Part shown: positions 10,801 to 23,700 of the stretch, piece by piece
Layout of the letters: the number at the start of each line of letters is the position of its first letter
Position numbering within the stretch: position 1 is the stretch's first letter
DNA from: Puffinus mauretanicus
Lineage: Eukaryota > Chordata > Aves > Procellariiformes > Procellariidae
Length of the DNA stretch: 64,000 nt
Assembly (NCBI GenBank): GCA_023333565.1
Contig: JAJKFH010004158.1
Location: 620,001-684,000, forward strand
Direction: 5' to 3'
Program-made: the position numbers and the translations under genes
The notes under the pieces: model-generated
Seen by the model: the letters and a program-made list of their open reading frames with translations, nothing else
Database searches by the model: none
Told to the model about the DNA's origin: nothing

Positions 10801-13800
10801 AGCTGGTCCTCTGTGCTCGCTTAGCCCTTTAGAGCCTTATGCAACTGGGCATAGGCCAGTATCATAGTCCTAAACGATTCCAGGGTCTACAAAAGCTCTG
10901 GCCATCCCTAAAGCCTTCGTTCATCTCTAATTGGCTAGGGAACTAACTTTGATTTTTTAAACGGCATAAAGCAGTGTTAGTCTTCTCCTAACACAGCTGC
11001 TTGTCTGTTAAGTCGTACCGGAGAATCCAAGTCAGGATATTAGTTCGCAGCACAGTATGCTTAATTTTTTGATAACAGACGCTGGGCGCTATTTACCTTT
11101 GGGTAACCACAAATTGGGACTGTAAGGGTTAACATTCCTCCAGGCAGGACCGAAAATAACCAGTGTTTCTGATACTACACTGGAGCACAGTTCCTAATGT
11201 CATCATTGATCACACATGAATGAACCAAACATGACATTTAATGACATAAAGATGAACCAAAGATAGGCCACTTTTATCTACTGCACATCAAGCACTGAAG
11301 TGCTCATTGAAGTCCGAGCACCCCGTAGTTCCTTCAAACCTGCTTTTACTTGGTGGCTGCAGTGACAGTGTCCACGTCAGGAGCGCGTGGCTCTGCACCC
11401 CTCCATTGTATTGAAACAACTGTCTCGGGGGGCTGCATGGTCGAATGCACCTGGGAATTAGCCCCAACCTTTAACAACCCGTGAAGAAAATACTTGGACG
11501 ATCAGAATGCTTCCCCAAATATATTCACTGTTCCAATATATCAACTGTATGTTGAATTCAGCTCCAAGAAAACCACGTAGCTTGCAATAAACTATCAATC
11601 CTACCCTTCCTGCCAATAATCAGACACTATTTTGTCTCAATACTGCACAAGCCCCCATGCTTTTCCATGCCATTCATTTTTTTTTTTACTGTATAAAGCA
11701 ACGCTGCTCAAACAAAATTTTGCAAATGCTAAGGAAGAGGAGAAATGGTAAGATCTGAATGTTAAGTGGTTTTAATGATCTTTTAAAATTCACTTCCCCA
11801 GCTACTCTCTGTATGGCTTATTTACTGAGTCATTTCTAATGTGCAACACACCTGGGTCCCGCATACAGCACGGATAAATCACCATGTTTTAGGGAGCTGT
11901 AAGAAGATTAAAGAGGGAAAAAGCTGGTCATTATGAAAGAAACAGGTTCAGTGCATTTTATTTTTTAAGCATGATACTGTGAAAAATGACTGGAATATTT
12001 CCAGAATGAAAGAAATCAAGCAGGCGTCTAAAATTACAGGTAATGGTGTGCACGGAGGCTGCCACATGATTAGGGTATTCTTTTGCCTCATAAACCGAGG
12101 AAAATGTGTTAAAATGAAGTACTATAAAATGGTGATTTATGAGAAGTTAGGGAGATATTCTTGAGCTTTGACTTTAAAATGTTATTTTTATATCCACCAA
12201 GATTTCATTTTAATCTATCTTTATGACAGATTAGATTTACTGGAGCCCAAGTTTATATGGGTTGGTAAAACAGACCTCTTTAGGTGCAACAACCTGTAGA
12301 GATATTTTTGCAAGTGTTTGGGTAATAGACCAGGCAGTTCATCTCCGCAGGTGGGGTCCACTGCGTAATGCTCCCACCCGCTCGTGCTTCGAGCTGACAG
12401 AAGGGCATCCCCTCTAACCTCACCTTCTGTCCACAAGAGAAATTTCAGGTGTAGCTGGTATGATAACCGTGGGCATCCTGCTGCCGCCGTCAGGGGCAGG
12501 GCCTGTTGTACGGGGCACTGAGAAAGGAAAAGGCTGAGAAAAACCTCGGTTAGACCCTTCCCAGGAGAAGATGCCGCACAGCTGAAGGTAAGCGTTGAGG
12601 AGGGGAGATGGAAAGGAGTAGGCGCTCGCCTCGGACTGATGGGAGCGCAGCTGGATGGCTCCAGGTCAGCTAATATTTAAAAATAAGTAGGATGTAAATA
12701 AACCAGCTAAGTAGATTAGTGTCAGCTGTTGGGGCTGCCTGTACTGGCGAAGGGTAGAGCAGAAATACCTCTTGAGTAGTTTATGGTCTGGACCCCGTCC
12801 GGATGCACAATGCTACAGACAGGTCAGAGTAAAAGGAAAAGCGAATAACCCGCATTAGGTACAGCTCGAAGTGACCACCACGGAGGGTGTTGGGAGAATA
12901 GGCACTTGGTTGGATGGTGATGGTTATGTACCTGGTTTAAAAAAACCCAAACCACACCGTTCAGCTTGTGTTAGCCAATTTGCTTTCATAGAAATCCTTC
13001 TAATCAGGGGAGAGAAAAATGTTATCACTGTAGCTGCCATGTAGAGCCACAGCTACGGTTGCGGGTGTTGAAACTCTTCCATTAAAAAGGTTATTTTTCA
13101 GTTACCTATAATTGAAATTTTTCAGGCTGAAATTTTCCAGGTCTAATCACAGCCCAAGGGTAAAGTAAAAACATTTCATTGGTAGCTGCTGAGCGCTCAG
13201 CACTTCTGAAAATCAGGTCATTCATTTAGATGTCTTAATATATACTTAAGAGCTGATTTTAAACACCTCTTTTTGAACATATTGGCATTTCAGTCAATCT
13301 TCTTCACTCACTTATCAATGTCTAATTTGCGTCGATTTGCACAACTCCCCTGCATTTGAAATGCTCTGTCTTTCAGTTTATCCCTTCTCAACCGCTTACG
13401 TCTTTAGGACATCAAGATTTTTCCATGGTGAGAACTACCGCTGGCCAAACAGGAATTTTATATCCATTATGTTTTAATGGATACTTACAGGCTTCTGGGT
13501 TGCACAAATTGAGTTTTTAGGGCTAACCCCTAGCGAAAGCATATACCTAATTCTGTTTCCGACAACATAAGCCCTCCAGCTGACCGAATCTGACTCCATT
13601 TCAGAGAATGTAGAAAAATAGTGACTTGCTTTAAATGGCACTCCCACAGGAGCACAGACTTCGGTGAACACCTGGAAATAATTAATCGCTACCTTATTTT
13701 TAAAATTAATTAGCATATGATTTAATTTAGTTGACCTTCAAATGAAAATTCAGTTCTTATTAAGTGCTAATGAATTAAAATCAGCGTATTGTGCACAGAA

Positions 13801-13952
13801 ACTTTGCTGTGATTGCATAATGGGGAGTTCATTCTTCACCTGTACTGAATCCAGTTCCTTTTTTCATTTTTCTACCAGAAAGCCCTATCATTAAATCAGG
13901 TTAAAGAGTAATTGGTAGGACAGGTAACTGAAATGAAGATGCAGAACGCTCT

Positions 13953-14010
13953 CTCACACACACACGCATGTGCACGCACACGTACTCTTTAAAAAAAAAA
14001 AAAAAAAAAA
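13953..14010. repeat. CA-rich microsatellite followed by A20
   Basis: An interrupted CA/CG repeat at 13953-13983 is followed by CTTT and twenty A at 13991-14010. No retroposed gene body is visible upstream of the A run. Confidence 0.85.
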
Positions 14011-16944
14011 TCACAGGTCCAAACCAATCCACAGCTATATACAATATGGTCCCTTTAAAATGAGTTTGTAGTCCCAGCACAATCTTGTATGGACAGGCAT
14101 ACTAGACCGAGTGCAGCCTGTCTGATATGTGTTTTATCCGCTGCATAAACATTAATGACTTTAATCACTTTGTTCTGCCCTTACACTTCATAAAGAGAAG
14201 CATCTCTAACTTGAAATACGCTGTGTATAAAGGATCTGCTTCCATATGCACAGTAACGAAGCCCTACGAAGGTGCTGCCCAGAGATGTCAGCTTCCCCCC
14301 AAAAGCTAATAGTTACGCACGCAAGTTTTCAAGGGTAAAATTGCAACATTTCTTTGCGGTGTTTCCAGACAGTGGAAATAGAAACTTGGCACAGACCGGA
14401 ATAAGAGGATACCTCCAGAGCATAACATCAAACGTCTTGATATTCTTGGAATATGACTGTTCTGCTTTTTTTTTTTTTTTCTGAGGACAGACGAGCACTC
14501 AAAAAACTCAGTCTGTTCAAAGGCCACATGCAAACCGGGCCCACGTGGACTTTTTTTTCTGGACAATGTCTCTACTATTGTGAATAACAAGAGAGAGAGA
14601 CTTTCACATTAATATGAGATTTGTAATCTCACAGTAGGTTTTCATTTTAATTGGAGCCCCTCAAAACATGATTCCTGCACTGTTCCACGCACTTACCACG
14701 AAACATTCGCTTTCATGTTGCCATCCTTCTCCTTTTCTTTTAAAAAAAATCGATAAAGATGACCCGGGTAAGACAAAAATACTAGAACTTCATGGTAGCA
14801 GAGATGCACGTGCTCTGTTTTGAATAGCACCACATTTCAGAGCAATAAATAATTATTTCAATGTGTTTGCGATATTCTAATCCCAGAAATATGAGAAAAA
14901 ATAAGCAGAAAAACTACTAGTCATCTCTAATTGGAGTCAAAATTTTTTTTTTTTTTTGCACTCACCAGAACTGACATTGGAAAGACTGCTATACTTCCCT
15001 AGTAGGCTTGGAAACCTCCTATTCCAAGCGGTTTAAACTATGAACTTTGGGAATATGCAGCCTAGACTTATTTGCCACAAATCTCCTCTCACAGTAATCG
15101 GGTGGAATAACTGGAAAAACATAATTTCTTTAAATGCTTTACATCCAGTTCATTTAGTTGAAGATAAAATACAGAAATGAGTATGTTCCAGAACCTGACA
15201 GGTTTTAGCTGTGTTAACTCAGTGGGCAAACAAGGCTGAAGGCTGAAATTTATTTTGGGAGCAGCAGGTGTTTTCAGAAATGCCAGGATTTTGTAAAAGT
15301 GCCATTTCCCAAGCGGTAGCAAGCTTTTTGTAACACTAGTATTCATTTTAGAACTACTCAAAATCTAAAATCTGAAATCTTGAAAATCTACTAATGGAAA
15401 TAAGGATTAAAACCACAGCCTCTGGTGGATGCGGCGGCCTCATAGTTCAGAAATCTTGGTTACGTTTAAAAAACTAGCAAGCAAATCCCAAAACACGTTC
15501 TTTTCCCCACCATTCCTTCTTCCTACTTGTATGACTTTACAGACAAAATCTATGGAGGAGAGTCTGTCTTGCTCCTTTTTCCCTACCAGATGCTTTTCGT
15601 CTTACTTTTGAGGAGAGGTAGGACATCAAAGAGAAACTACCCTTTGGATTTTTCAGGGCACTATCTCTTCTGTCGACCTCTCAAGAGAAGAGGGGAAAAC
15701 ATTATACTCTCAGCATATTATAGGAAAAGTGAGACATACAGCACCACGATGGCTACTTTCCCGAGAAGAGACAACTAATACAATGGGTCAAAAAACTGGA
15801 GTGGTTACACATTGAGATGGCCACTGAAAAGCGTATCGGAAGACATTGGCTTCATCGTCAGGAACAGGCACTCAAAGCAACACCAAAATGTTGGGATTGT
15901 CAGTAAGACCGCAGACAGCAAAAAAAAATAATCTAAAGCCTCACCTTGACCCTCACATTACGAAACATAAAAACCACATCTGATGGGGGATCTTATAGAT
16001 ACAGGATACATAAACAGGCCAAATGTCAGCCAAAAAAGAGAAACGAATGACAGGCAATCACCAACTACACTGAAGCTGAATCTATCACTATTTTGCCTTC
16101 CACTAGCCTTGAATCCACGAAGATACCAAAAGCAAAAGCCAGTGCTCCAGCAAGGGTTTGTGGCTTTTTTTTTGCCTGCAGCATCAATCAACCAGTTAAG
16201 AGAGCACTTAAATCAACCTGCCCAAGGCTTTGTACTCGTAATCAGGCAAGTATGTGGGCTCTCTAGCATGTGTCTTTGGAAGAAAAGGGCAAGATCTCAC
16301 ACCCCGTCACACTTATCTAGAAAAATGAGAAGAGAGTCAAGCAGCGACGCTGAATTAAACATTAAATCTTTTAAAATAAATAAGTTAATGGATGTTAATA
16401 ATTATGTTATCTCAGTAAAATGCATTAAAATTTTCTATTAGTCTTTCTTGAAGGCTGTACTGATGGACTGTATTTATTATAGATAGCATAACTCCTGTTT
16501 TGAATTACCAGTAGCAAACATTTTATAAATCACCCAGGCTTTTTCCTGACATACCGCCACAAAAATGCCAAAAACCATAGACGGGCACAAGCAATTAATA
16601 GCGTGATATCATAAGAGTATCAAAAACAGTACATCCGTGCACTGGTTCCTATCTGTAAACCAACAACTCCACAGGAAAAATCTCAGCTTGAAACATTTAA
16701 ATTAGATCATCTCTCTTTCTTGTTTCCTAAACTCCTTGTCATTTGGCCCCGTGACACTTTTAAATATTTATCACAAACTAAATGATCTGAGTGCCCAGCA
16801 CAGTCTGCACAAGATAAACATTACTTTCTCCCTCCCAATTATGACTTCATCTCCTCCTGTCTCCCCTTGATGTGTTTATAGCTATTGTGTTTTTCTTTTT
16901 CCCCGTCGGGAGAGCACCGAGTGGGGAGCTAATATTGCCGAGAT

Positions 16945-16985
16945 AGATGTGCACGCTTAACTTTACGCCTCTGAGTTGCCCCAGC
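16945..16985. repeat. Fragment of an old interspersed repeat (CTTAACTTTACG type)
   Basis: GCACGCTTAACTTTACGCC followed by TCTGAGTTGCCCC resembles a dispersed sauropsid repeat with self-complementary halves that I know by pattern, not by a firm name. A repeat-library search would be needed to classify it. Confidence 0.35.
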
Positions 16986-17259
16986 GAGCCCAAGCTTTAG
17001 GCTTATTTCTGATATGTACAATATTTTAGTATTACCTCTATAACAAGGGGACTTAGGAATTCACAGCATCTCTCCTACCAGCACAACAGCTGGTGCCAAA
17101 TACTTCATTACAAATACTTTTGTAAATGAAAACCCAAGCATTTACCTATTTCTGTATTGTTTAACTGTGATTTTGGCAATTTCCAGACAAAGGAAAATAA
17201 GGCTTTACGGAATGTCCTCTTGGGACTGGATATTTGGAAACACGATTTACAATCTGTAC

Positions 17260-17328
17260 CTTTAGCCTCACTCAGCTCTGTTTCTTCTTCTGGCGATAGG
17301 CTGGCTACAGCTGAAGGTTTCGTCTCAT
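17260..17328 (-). CDS. MACROD2: MACROD2 tail exon, DETKPSA...SPEEE (69 bases, phase 1-1)
   Basis: The acceptor is CCTTATAG and the donor AAAG|GTACAG. Translation begins DETKPSAVASLSPEEETELS and ends EAK, with 7 of 23 residues acidic. It fits the loosely conserved human stretch around VPGPASEEAVEDCKDED. LSPEEE contains a Ser-Pro site followed by acidic residues, which could serve both proline-directed and CK2-type kinases. The frame runs open beyond both borders, but the GT and AG positions that keep phase 1 are unambiguous. Confidence 0.87.
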
Positions 17329-20300
17329 CTATAAGGACCAAGGAAATGAAAGAGAAGTTATTCATTAGATAGCAAACTGATGAACCACTTTACTGAAAGT
17401 GTTACGCCTTATTGAGGCAAGATACCAGACCTGAATTTGATTTACTGGGCTTCCATCCATTCACATTGCATTCACCGGCCATTACTGGTCTGATTGTCTT
17501 CCCTAAGCCAGGGGTAAACTTGCATTACAATACTGCCAGAACAAGTCTATATTTCAATTTCTCATAACACAGCGAGAGGAACAGCTATCAGTTTCCGGGG
17601 TAGGCTAGTGTTGCTATTTGCTTTCAGATTCCTTTTTTCATTTAATCCATCTATTTTGAGAAAAAAACAATTAAGCCATTCTTAACTTTAATCATGTCCA
17701 TGAATCCCATCGGAATCAAAATGATTACATGCAAATGCTTTCCTGAAAATAGAAGCTTTCATGAAACAGGCCTGAAATTTAGCAAATCCCTGAAAATCTG
17801 CGGCGTGGAGTTTTTTAGTGGTAGGGCATGCAAGTAAAACTATTGTAGTTAATAGATAAAACTAGTACCTGAATTTAATAGAATTTTTTAACTTTCGCTG
17901 TTGCTTTTTCTTGGCGATTTTTATGGTTCAAAAACTTTTATAAGCCTTTGTTTTCATTTCTAGCCTTTCATTTCTTTCAAAAGGCTGGCCTCTGATCATT
18001 CTGACAACATTTTTTTCCTAATATAGTCATCGAGTATTTTTAACTAGCTTGAAACAAGAGCTCTGAACCACCTGCCATTTTGTTTTTCCACGTGTTAACT
18101 GTGAAGTTCACTGATGATAGACTGGAGGGAGACTTTAAAAAAACCACACAGTAATAGCCGAAAAATTTCAGGCCAGTCTTTGTACACTATAACTGGCTTT
18201 TTCACTGCTGTATAATAAGAATATATAAATCTTTATGTAATGGACAGGGTAAGAATACAGTGTCTATTTTCTCCTCCTACATTTTCTTTCACAATATCGA
18301 AGTATACGATTTGTGATTTGTCACACTCGGATGAAGGCTATGCCTTTGGGTTTAGAAAATACAAATAAGAACTTTAACATTTGATGGGATTGCTCCTTAC
18401 AGCGATCATTCATAGCGATTAGAAATGTTTTAGGCGTACAACTGCCTGTCTTAGAAAATCCGGTCATTTCCTACCGCCAAGAAGGGGCACAGAAGCAGCG
18501 ATCTAGAAGTTCCTGATGATGTTTTGTCTCCACAATGAGTAGAGTGGAGAGCAACAGCAACTCATTAGCTGAATGTAAGTAACCCGAGGTAATTGCACAC
18601 CTCTATGTTCTTGTCACTATGTAAACCAGTAGGGATAAATGTTAAGCCAAATAATTTTTTCCTGTAACACTGTGTGCCTGTGGCTGAGGAGGTGATTCAT
18701 GGACTATGCGTAGGCACAACGCTATCTTTAGGCATGTACCTAAAACACGTTCCTAAAGTATCACATTTTCTGGATCTGGGACCTAAAACGTCTGGATCTT
18801 TTCTTTGACGCTCTTCATGAGAGTAACAAAACATGACTACCGATACGAGATAGCACAAGAATGTACAAATGATAAACCAGCTCTGACAGCTCGTAATGTA
18901 ACAAGTCATAATGACGGTTTTGGGAAAAACACAATGCATTTAAGACACCTCCAGTAGCAAAGTAATAATTTAGAGAGGTACATATTCCTTAACTCTCCTG
19001 GGAAAAATGAAATGTATCTCATTCAATTGAACTGTTTTGCAATCAAAATACCAGGGAAATACGCACCCCATCAGAGTGAATAGAGCCGACAAGCACAATG
19101 GGCTGTATTTGGCATCTGTAGACAGCGGTAGAACTGGGCTTAACAGGAACCTCTGCGGTTGGAGCTAGGAGCTCCTCACAGAACTAGCTCTTAGGCGAGC
19201 TGGCTGCCAAGCAGTACTTGCTACGGTTAAAAGCTCAATATTGCTTGGGCAAAGACATGCCCCCGCTTAGTCAGAGATTCAAAGCAGAGTCCAGATTCAG
19301 ACTGAGCAACTCATTCCTCCCTTCTCCCTGGTCCCCTTCGCCTGTTTAAAATATGACTAGCATAAAAGTGAAAAACCCAGGAAAGGAAACGTGATTGTCT
19401 CCCAGCACTTACAAAATACCACTGCACGCTTATCTTGGGGAGGATAAAGGGCCTAGGTCCAAAGTTTGCTGAGGTCCATGGGAATCTTTTTTATTCTGTA
19501 ATACTGTGTGCCGATGGCTTCATGTCCCACTGCTTGCCCCGTGCGAGGACGAGAAGAAGAGGTGATAAAGAGGACATGAAACATAGAAGGACTTCAAGCA
19601 CTTGCAGACAGCATCAGCTGTTAACACCTAGTTGCAGAAGACTGACCACTGACACGTGGAAGGGAGAAATGCTGCACTTCCACATACAAAGTGCCCAACG
19701 CATAGGACAAAAAGAAGCACCCTCAACAAAGGAATTCCTCATCTAGAAGCAGCCACAATGCAGTAAGCAAACTAAGAGAAGTCAAGAATCTAGGCCTTCT
19801 AAATTTTTTTGCTGCATTTACTGGCTGGCCTTCTTCAGCTCAATCTTCCACATACTGAAAACAATCTTCAATTCTGATTAAAAAAAAAAAAGACATTCTG
19901 AAGACAACTGTTTCATGCTCTCTGGATTAAGTACGTGTAGGCAACATTCTGCACTACAATGAGGAAAAAACCAAACAAGAAAAGCATTGTGTTACATGTA
20001 ATACTACACTAAAAGAAACCCTTAAGAAATAAGGGGATTTACAGACATTTTGATTGTCACTTCAGTTCTTTTGATAACTGATTAATTCTAGTTGTCTTTT
20101 GCATTGAAGAGAGCTGGATAGGATGAAAAATACAACCATAAACAGAAAAAAACAATAGAAAATCTATTGTGAACACAGAGTGACACTGTATTTTAAAATA
20201 TTGAACTCACTATAACTTATAAGCATGCCATCTGCCAAACCCACTGCTCGTGAACTCTGACATTCATTCGCAGTATACGCAAGATCTTTCTGTACGGATT

Positions 20301-20721
20301 TAAATCTCATAACCCCCGAGACTTGTGTAGACAATTTATTAAAACTTGAAAATACCCTTTAAAATCTTCAGAAGTACAGTTTTCATCACAAGAAGCCTGC
20401 TTCCTCCTTCTCCAAATTTCCTTTTCCCCCATTTCTATTCCATGTTGTAGACAGAGGGGAAATTATTTCTTTCTAGTTAGAGGATTAGCTAGAGGTAGTC
20501 CACCTTAAAGGCAGAATGTAGAGCTGGTAAGCTAAAGAGGGAAGTCCGCATTCCTGCATTGCAATACATTCATTCATAATGAATGGAGCTGGGTCTCTAA
20601 TGGGAGGATTGCTAATCTGCTGAAAATGTACAAACCTTCTCCGTCCACAGCATTGACTAAGGTTATTGTTCACCAAGGTGGATAAAACCTAAGGAAGTCC
20701 TTTAAGGAACTCGGCACAAAC
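17329..20721 (-). other. MACROD2: MACROD2 intron (3.39 kb)
   Basis: Contains a degenerate old repeat at about 18718-18800 and a weak MIR-like patch near 19250-19310. No exon beyond the two that bound it is supported. Confidence 0.8.
18718..18800. repeat. Degenerate old interspersed repeat (TTTAGGCA...GGATCTGGGACC)
   Basis: The succession of TTTAGGCATGTACCTAAA, TTCCTAAAG and GGATCTGGGACCTAAA follows the order of a repeat seen widely in bird and reptile introns, where TAGGCACCTAAA units precede GGATCTGGGCC. The family name is uncertain. Confidence 0.4.
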
Positions 20722-20784
20722 CTGCTTCTCGGCTCTGGGCCTCGGTTTCTTCGGTGTTTTGCTTCTCCTCTGTGCCATTACCAC
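20722..20784 (-). CDS. MACROD2: MACROD2 tail exon with TEEKQ motif (63 bases, phase 1-1)
   Basis: The acceptor is CTCGATAG and the donor GCAG|GTTTGT. Including the split Gly, the exon reads GGNGTEEKQNTEETEAQSRE plus Ala. It resembles the human segment ENGPEEKQSVEEMEEQSQDA, so this is the conserved core of the acidic tail. Six of 21 residues are Glu. The NGT triplet has the form of a glycosylation sequon, but the protein is not secreted, so this is not meaningful. The next exon is 3.4 kb away along the transcript. Confidence 0.9.
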
Positions 20785-23700
20785 CTATCGAGGAAAACAC
20801 ATTAAAAACACTTATGATATAGCTTTTTATTGCTAACAGCAGCAGCAGCAATATTAATTGTGACCAATTCGGCACAAACCGCTAATTTACAGCAAGGCGC
20901 CGTGATAAAAGGGGAGAGATATAAAGGTAAACTGAAAAAAATCTGCAAACATAACCAGTTCCATTTAAAACAGTCACATTTTCACATCTCCAGCTGAGGA
21001 AGGGGGGTTAGATTAAAGATTTTCTCTCAGTAGGCACGCTGGAAATATCTGTATACCCAACAAACGCTGTCTGCAATAGATGGAATTGTTGCTTGATCTT
21101 AGTCTATGTATTTTATAAAGATTTTTTTCCTAGGATTATTTTCCTCCAGCAACATTTCCACAAGATCCTTGAAGCGGCGGTGTTTCCAAGTTGCAGAACC
21201 TATTTTAATGCCTATGGAAGGTAAGAATAGGAGGGGGAGAATCGCCCAAATTTTATTTTAAAGCAAAAGGCACAACGCCGCTTAGCATAAAGTATAAAAA
21301 TGTATCACAAATGACTGCAAAGAAGAAAGCAAACTAAAGCAAAGTAAGATTGCTAGGATTGAATGCATTTTTTCCCATTTTTACATTCACATTCATTCCC
21401 AATTTTCTCCTCTACTTCGCATTCGCATTCATTATCCATTTTCTTCTCTCCAGCTCCCTTTCGGAAGGCAGGTACCAAACAGCAAATTACCACCAAGAAA
21501 AGTAATACCCTGGGGAACGTCTATGGACACGAGATCAAGCTCTCTTGACCTTTGCTTGGCCCAATTAGAAATATATCAGGAAGTCTGCATTTTCAATGAT
21601 GGAGAAGGCTCTTTTAGCTTCACAAGAATATTAGAGGCTGCAGTGCAGCACGCTGGATCAGATGCGATGGCTACACTCCCTCTTTTCCAGCATGGCGAGA
21701 TAGACGGCGAGAACAGCTGAGCACCAGCCTTAATGAGGCATTTGAAAAACTGACTGCTGAGCATATATACTGGGAGAAAGGAAATTCATTCCCAGGCCTG
21801 TAAATGGCTTGATAATGATACACATATTTTTTGCTGTGATCTTTGCTGGCTCCTGGGTTTTTTCCTGATTACAGCTTCTCTAAAGCAACACGGTTCAAGT
21901 TCCTCGCGCCACCACCTTGCTTTTACTTAACACACGGAGCCTGTTGAAGAGAACAGCAGTAGCCCAAATGCAATTAGGTGGAGGGAAGAAAAACAGAGAA
22001 AGCACGTGTTTTTCAGAAGCAAATGTACATCTGGTGGCACGCCGCATTCAGCTAATATTTAAAGGCTGAGGTAGGACGCTCTCCCTCTTTCCAGCAGGCA
22101 ATACATCCTGGCATCCAGCAGATGGGACTAGCGGAGAAGTATTTCCAGGCTGACCCTGCACAGAGCTGCTCTCAGGAGGAGAGGAGATGGAGCAGGAGTC
22201 TGACAGCCCACCTGAGAGGGGAGAGGTGGGCAGGGAGCGGCTGATGGCCATCAGCGGGGACTCAGGCCTCCTGCCTGCTCGGTAACTCTTTGTACGGATT
22301 TTAACCAGCCTTAACGGATGACTAGCTATAGAGATTTCTTAGCACATTAGTGAGCTCTAACCTGTAAAAAATTGCATTACATGGATGACCAAAATGGTTT
22401 GATAAAACCAGCTGGGTTTTTCCTTGCCCCGCTTGAAATCAAAAAGTATTCTTTTCAAAATCAGCGTTCTGCCTGTCCACACACAATAGGAGGACCGCAC
22501 GCAAAAAGGGAAGTTAGCTGTACGAGAAGCCAAACTTTTCTCTCCGCCTCTCCTTTTCTTTTAAAACATGGGCTTAGGACTTCGCAAGCTTTGCAGCAAG
22601 TAATTAATAAATAAGGAAAAAAATCCTTTCCATCACCAGGATGTGTTTCAAAGGGATAAAGTCACCTAGCTCAGGAGCTGCGGAAAGGAACGGTATGTTC
22701 AAGACAATCGTGTAACACAACAGTGCAGTGACACTTGAAAAATCTTTACCATTAGGTCAGATCCAAAGAGAATATTGCATCGCTGCGAAACAAGCGGTGC
22801 CAAAGCATAAAGGATTTAATTATGGCCAAGTGCAACGTGTTTTGCTTTGCACGGAAAGACTTTACATTCGGAAAAAGCAGGTCAGGCATAATGGTAACTA
22901 CCGATATATCACTGGAAATCATTTCAGCAATTACCCTACTGCATTCACAACGTAAAACTACGTTTCCGGACGATACTTGTTTCTACATCCATTCTAACAA
23001 GTATGACTCTAACCATGAGTTATTTGGCTAAAACCAGGTATTTCAAGGATTCATTCGTGTTTATTGCCAAGGGACTACATCTCTTGTTGAAGTCATTTAC
23101 TCAGAGCAAACTTAAACTACAAAAGAAAGTTTAAACGGTCATCTGGTTCATTAGATTATCAGATAAAGCACATATTCATCAGTACGTTTTGTCAACCCTA
23201 AGCCTATTATTTCACTGGAGATTCACTGTTTGAAACTGGTATAATAGAACGATAATTAACAGCACTATACATTGGATTCTCAACATGTTTTCCACCTAAC
23301 ACTTCATTTTGTTCCTTTAGAAAGAAAAATGTAAAAGACTTTAAGCAGAAGCTTCACCTTTTGTACTCTGACCCAGTCCAACAGACTGACTGGATCGTGA
23401 CATGAAAATTAACCTCGATCAGCATATTGGAAGTACATGTTGTGCATGTGAAGTGACTTCAATAGAATTGGAGAAAAGGAAACGCTAAAAAATTTAGAGT
23501 GGACAAGTGATCCTCAAGCAAATGACTTGCAGAAGGAAGGGTTAAGCTCTGCTTGGTCTGGAGAATCTCTTCATCTCAGGAGAAAGGGAGGAAGCGGAGT
23601 ACGAATGCACCGATAAGAAAGCAAACTATAGGGTGGAGAAGTAACTAATCCCAAAGCGTCTGACAAACAGTTTTTTCTGTTTTTTAAAAACCCTTCTAAT

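Larger units (their letters stand above)
7802..17259 (-). other. MACROD2: MACROD2 intron (9.46 kb)
   Basis: Runs between the SPEEE exon and the DSLKD exon. It contains the AAAC microsatellite at 7814-7834, a CA repeat with a 20-base A run at 13953-14010, T runs at 14466-14480 and 14943-14957, and a fragment of an old interspersed repeat near 16945-16985. A splice-flanked 183-base open segment at 13489-13671 is treated as a cryptic exon in findings. No conserved coding exon was found, although human has tail residues in this interval that I could not assign. Confidence 0.8.

Noticed and set aside
15913..15972. Minus-strand candidate exon with CCCATCAG acceptor and GTGAGG donor
   Set aside because: Length of 35 bases shifts the frame, and the encoded peptide is hydrophobic and basic, unlike the acidic tail.
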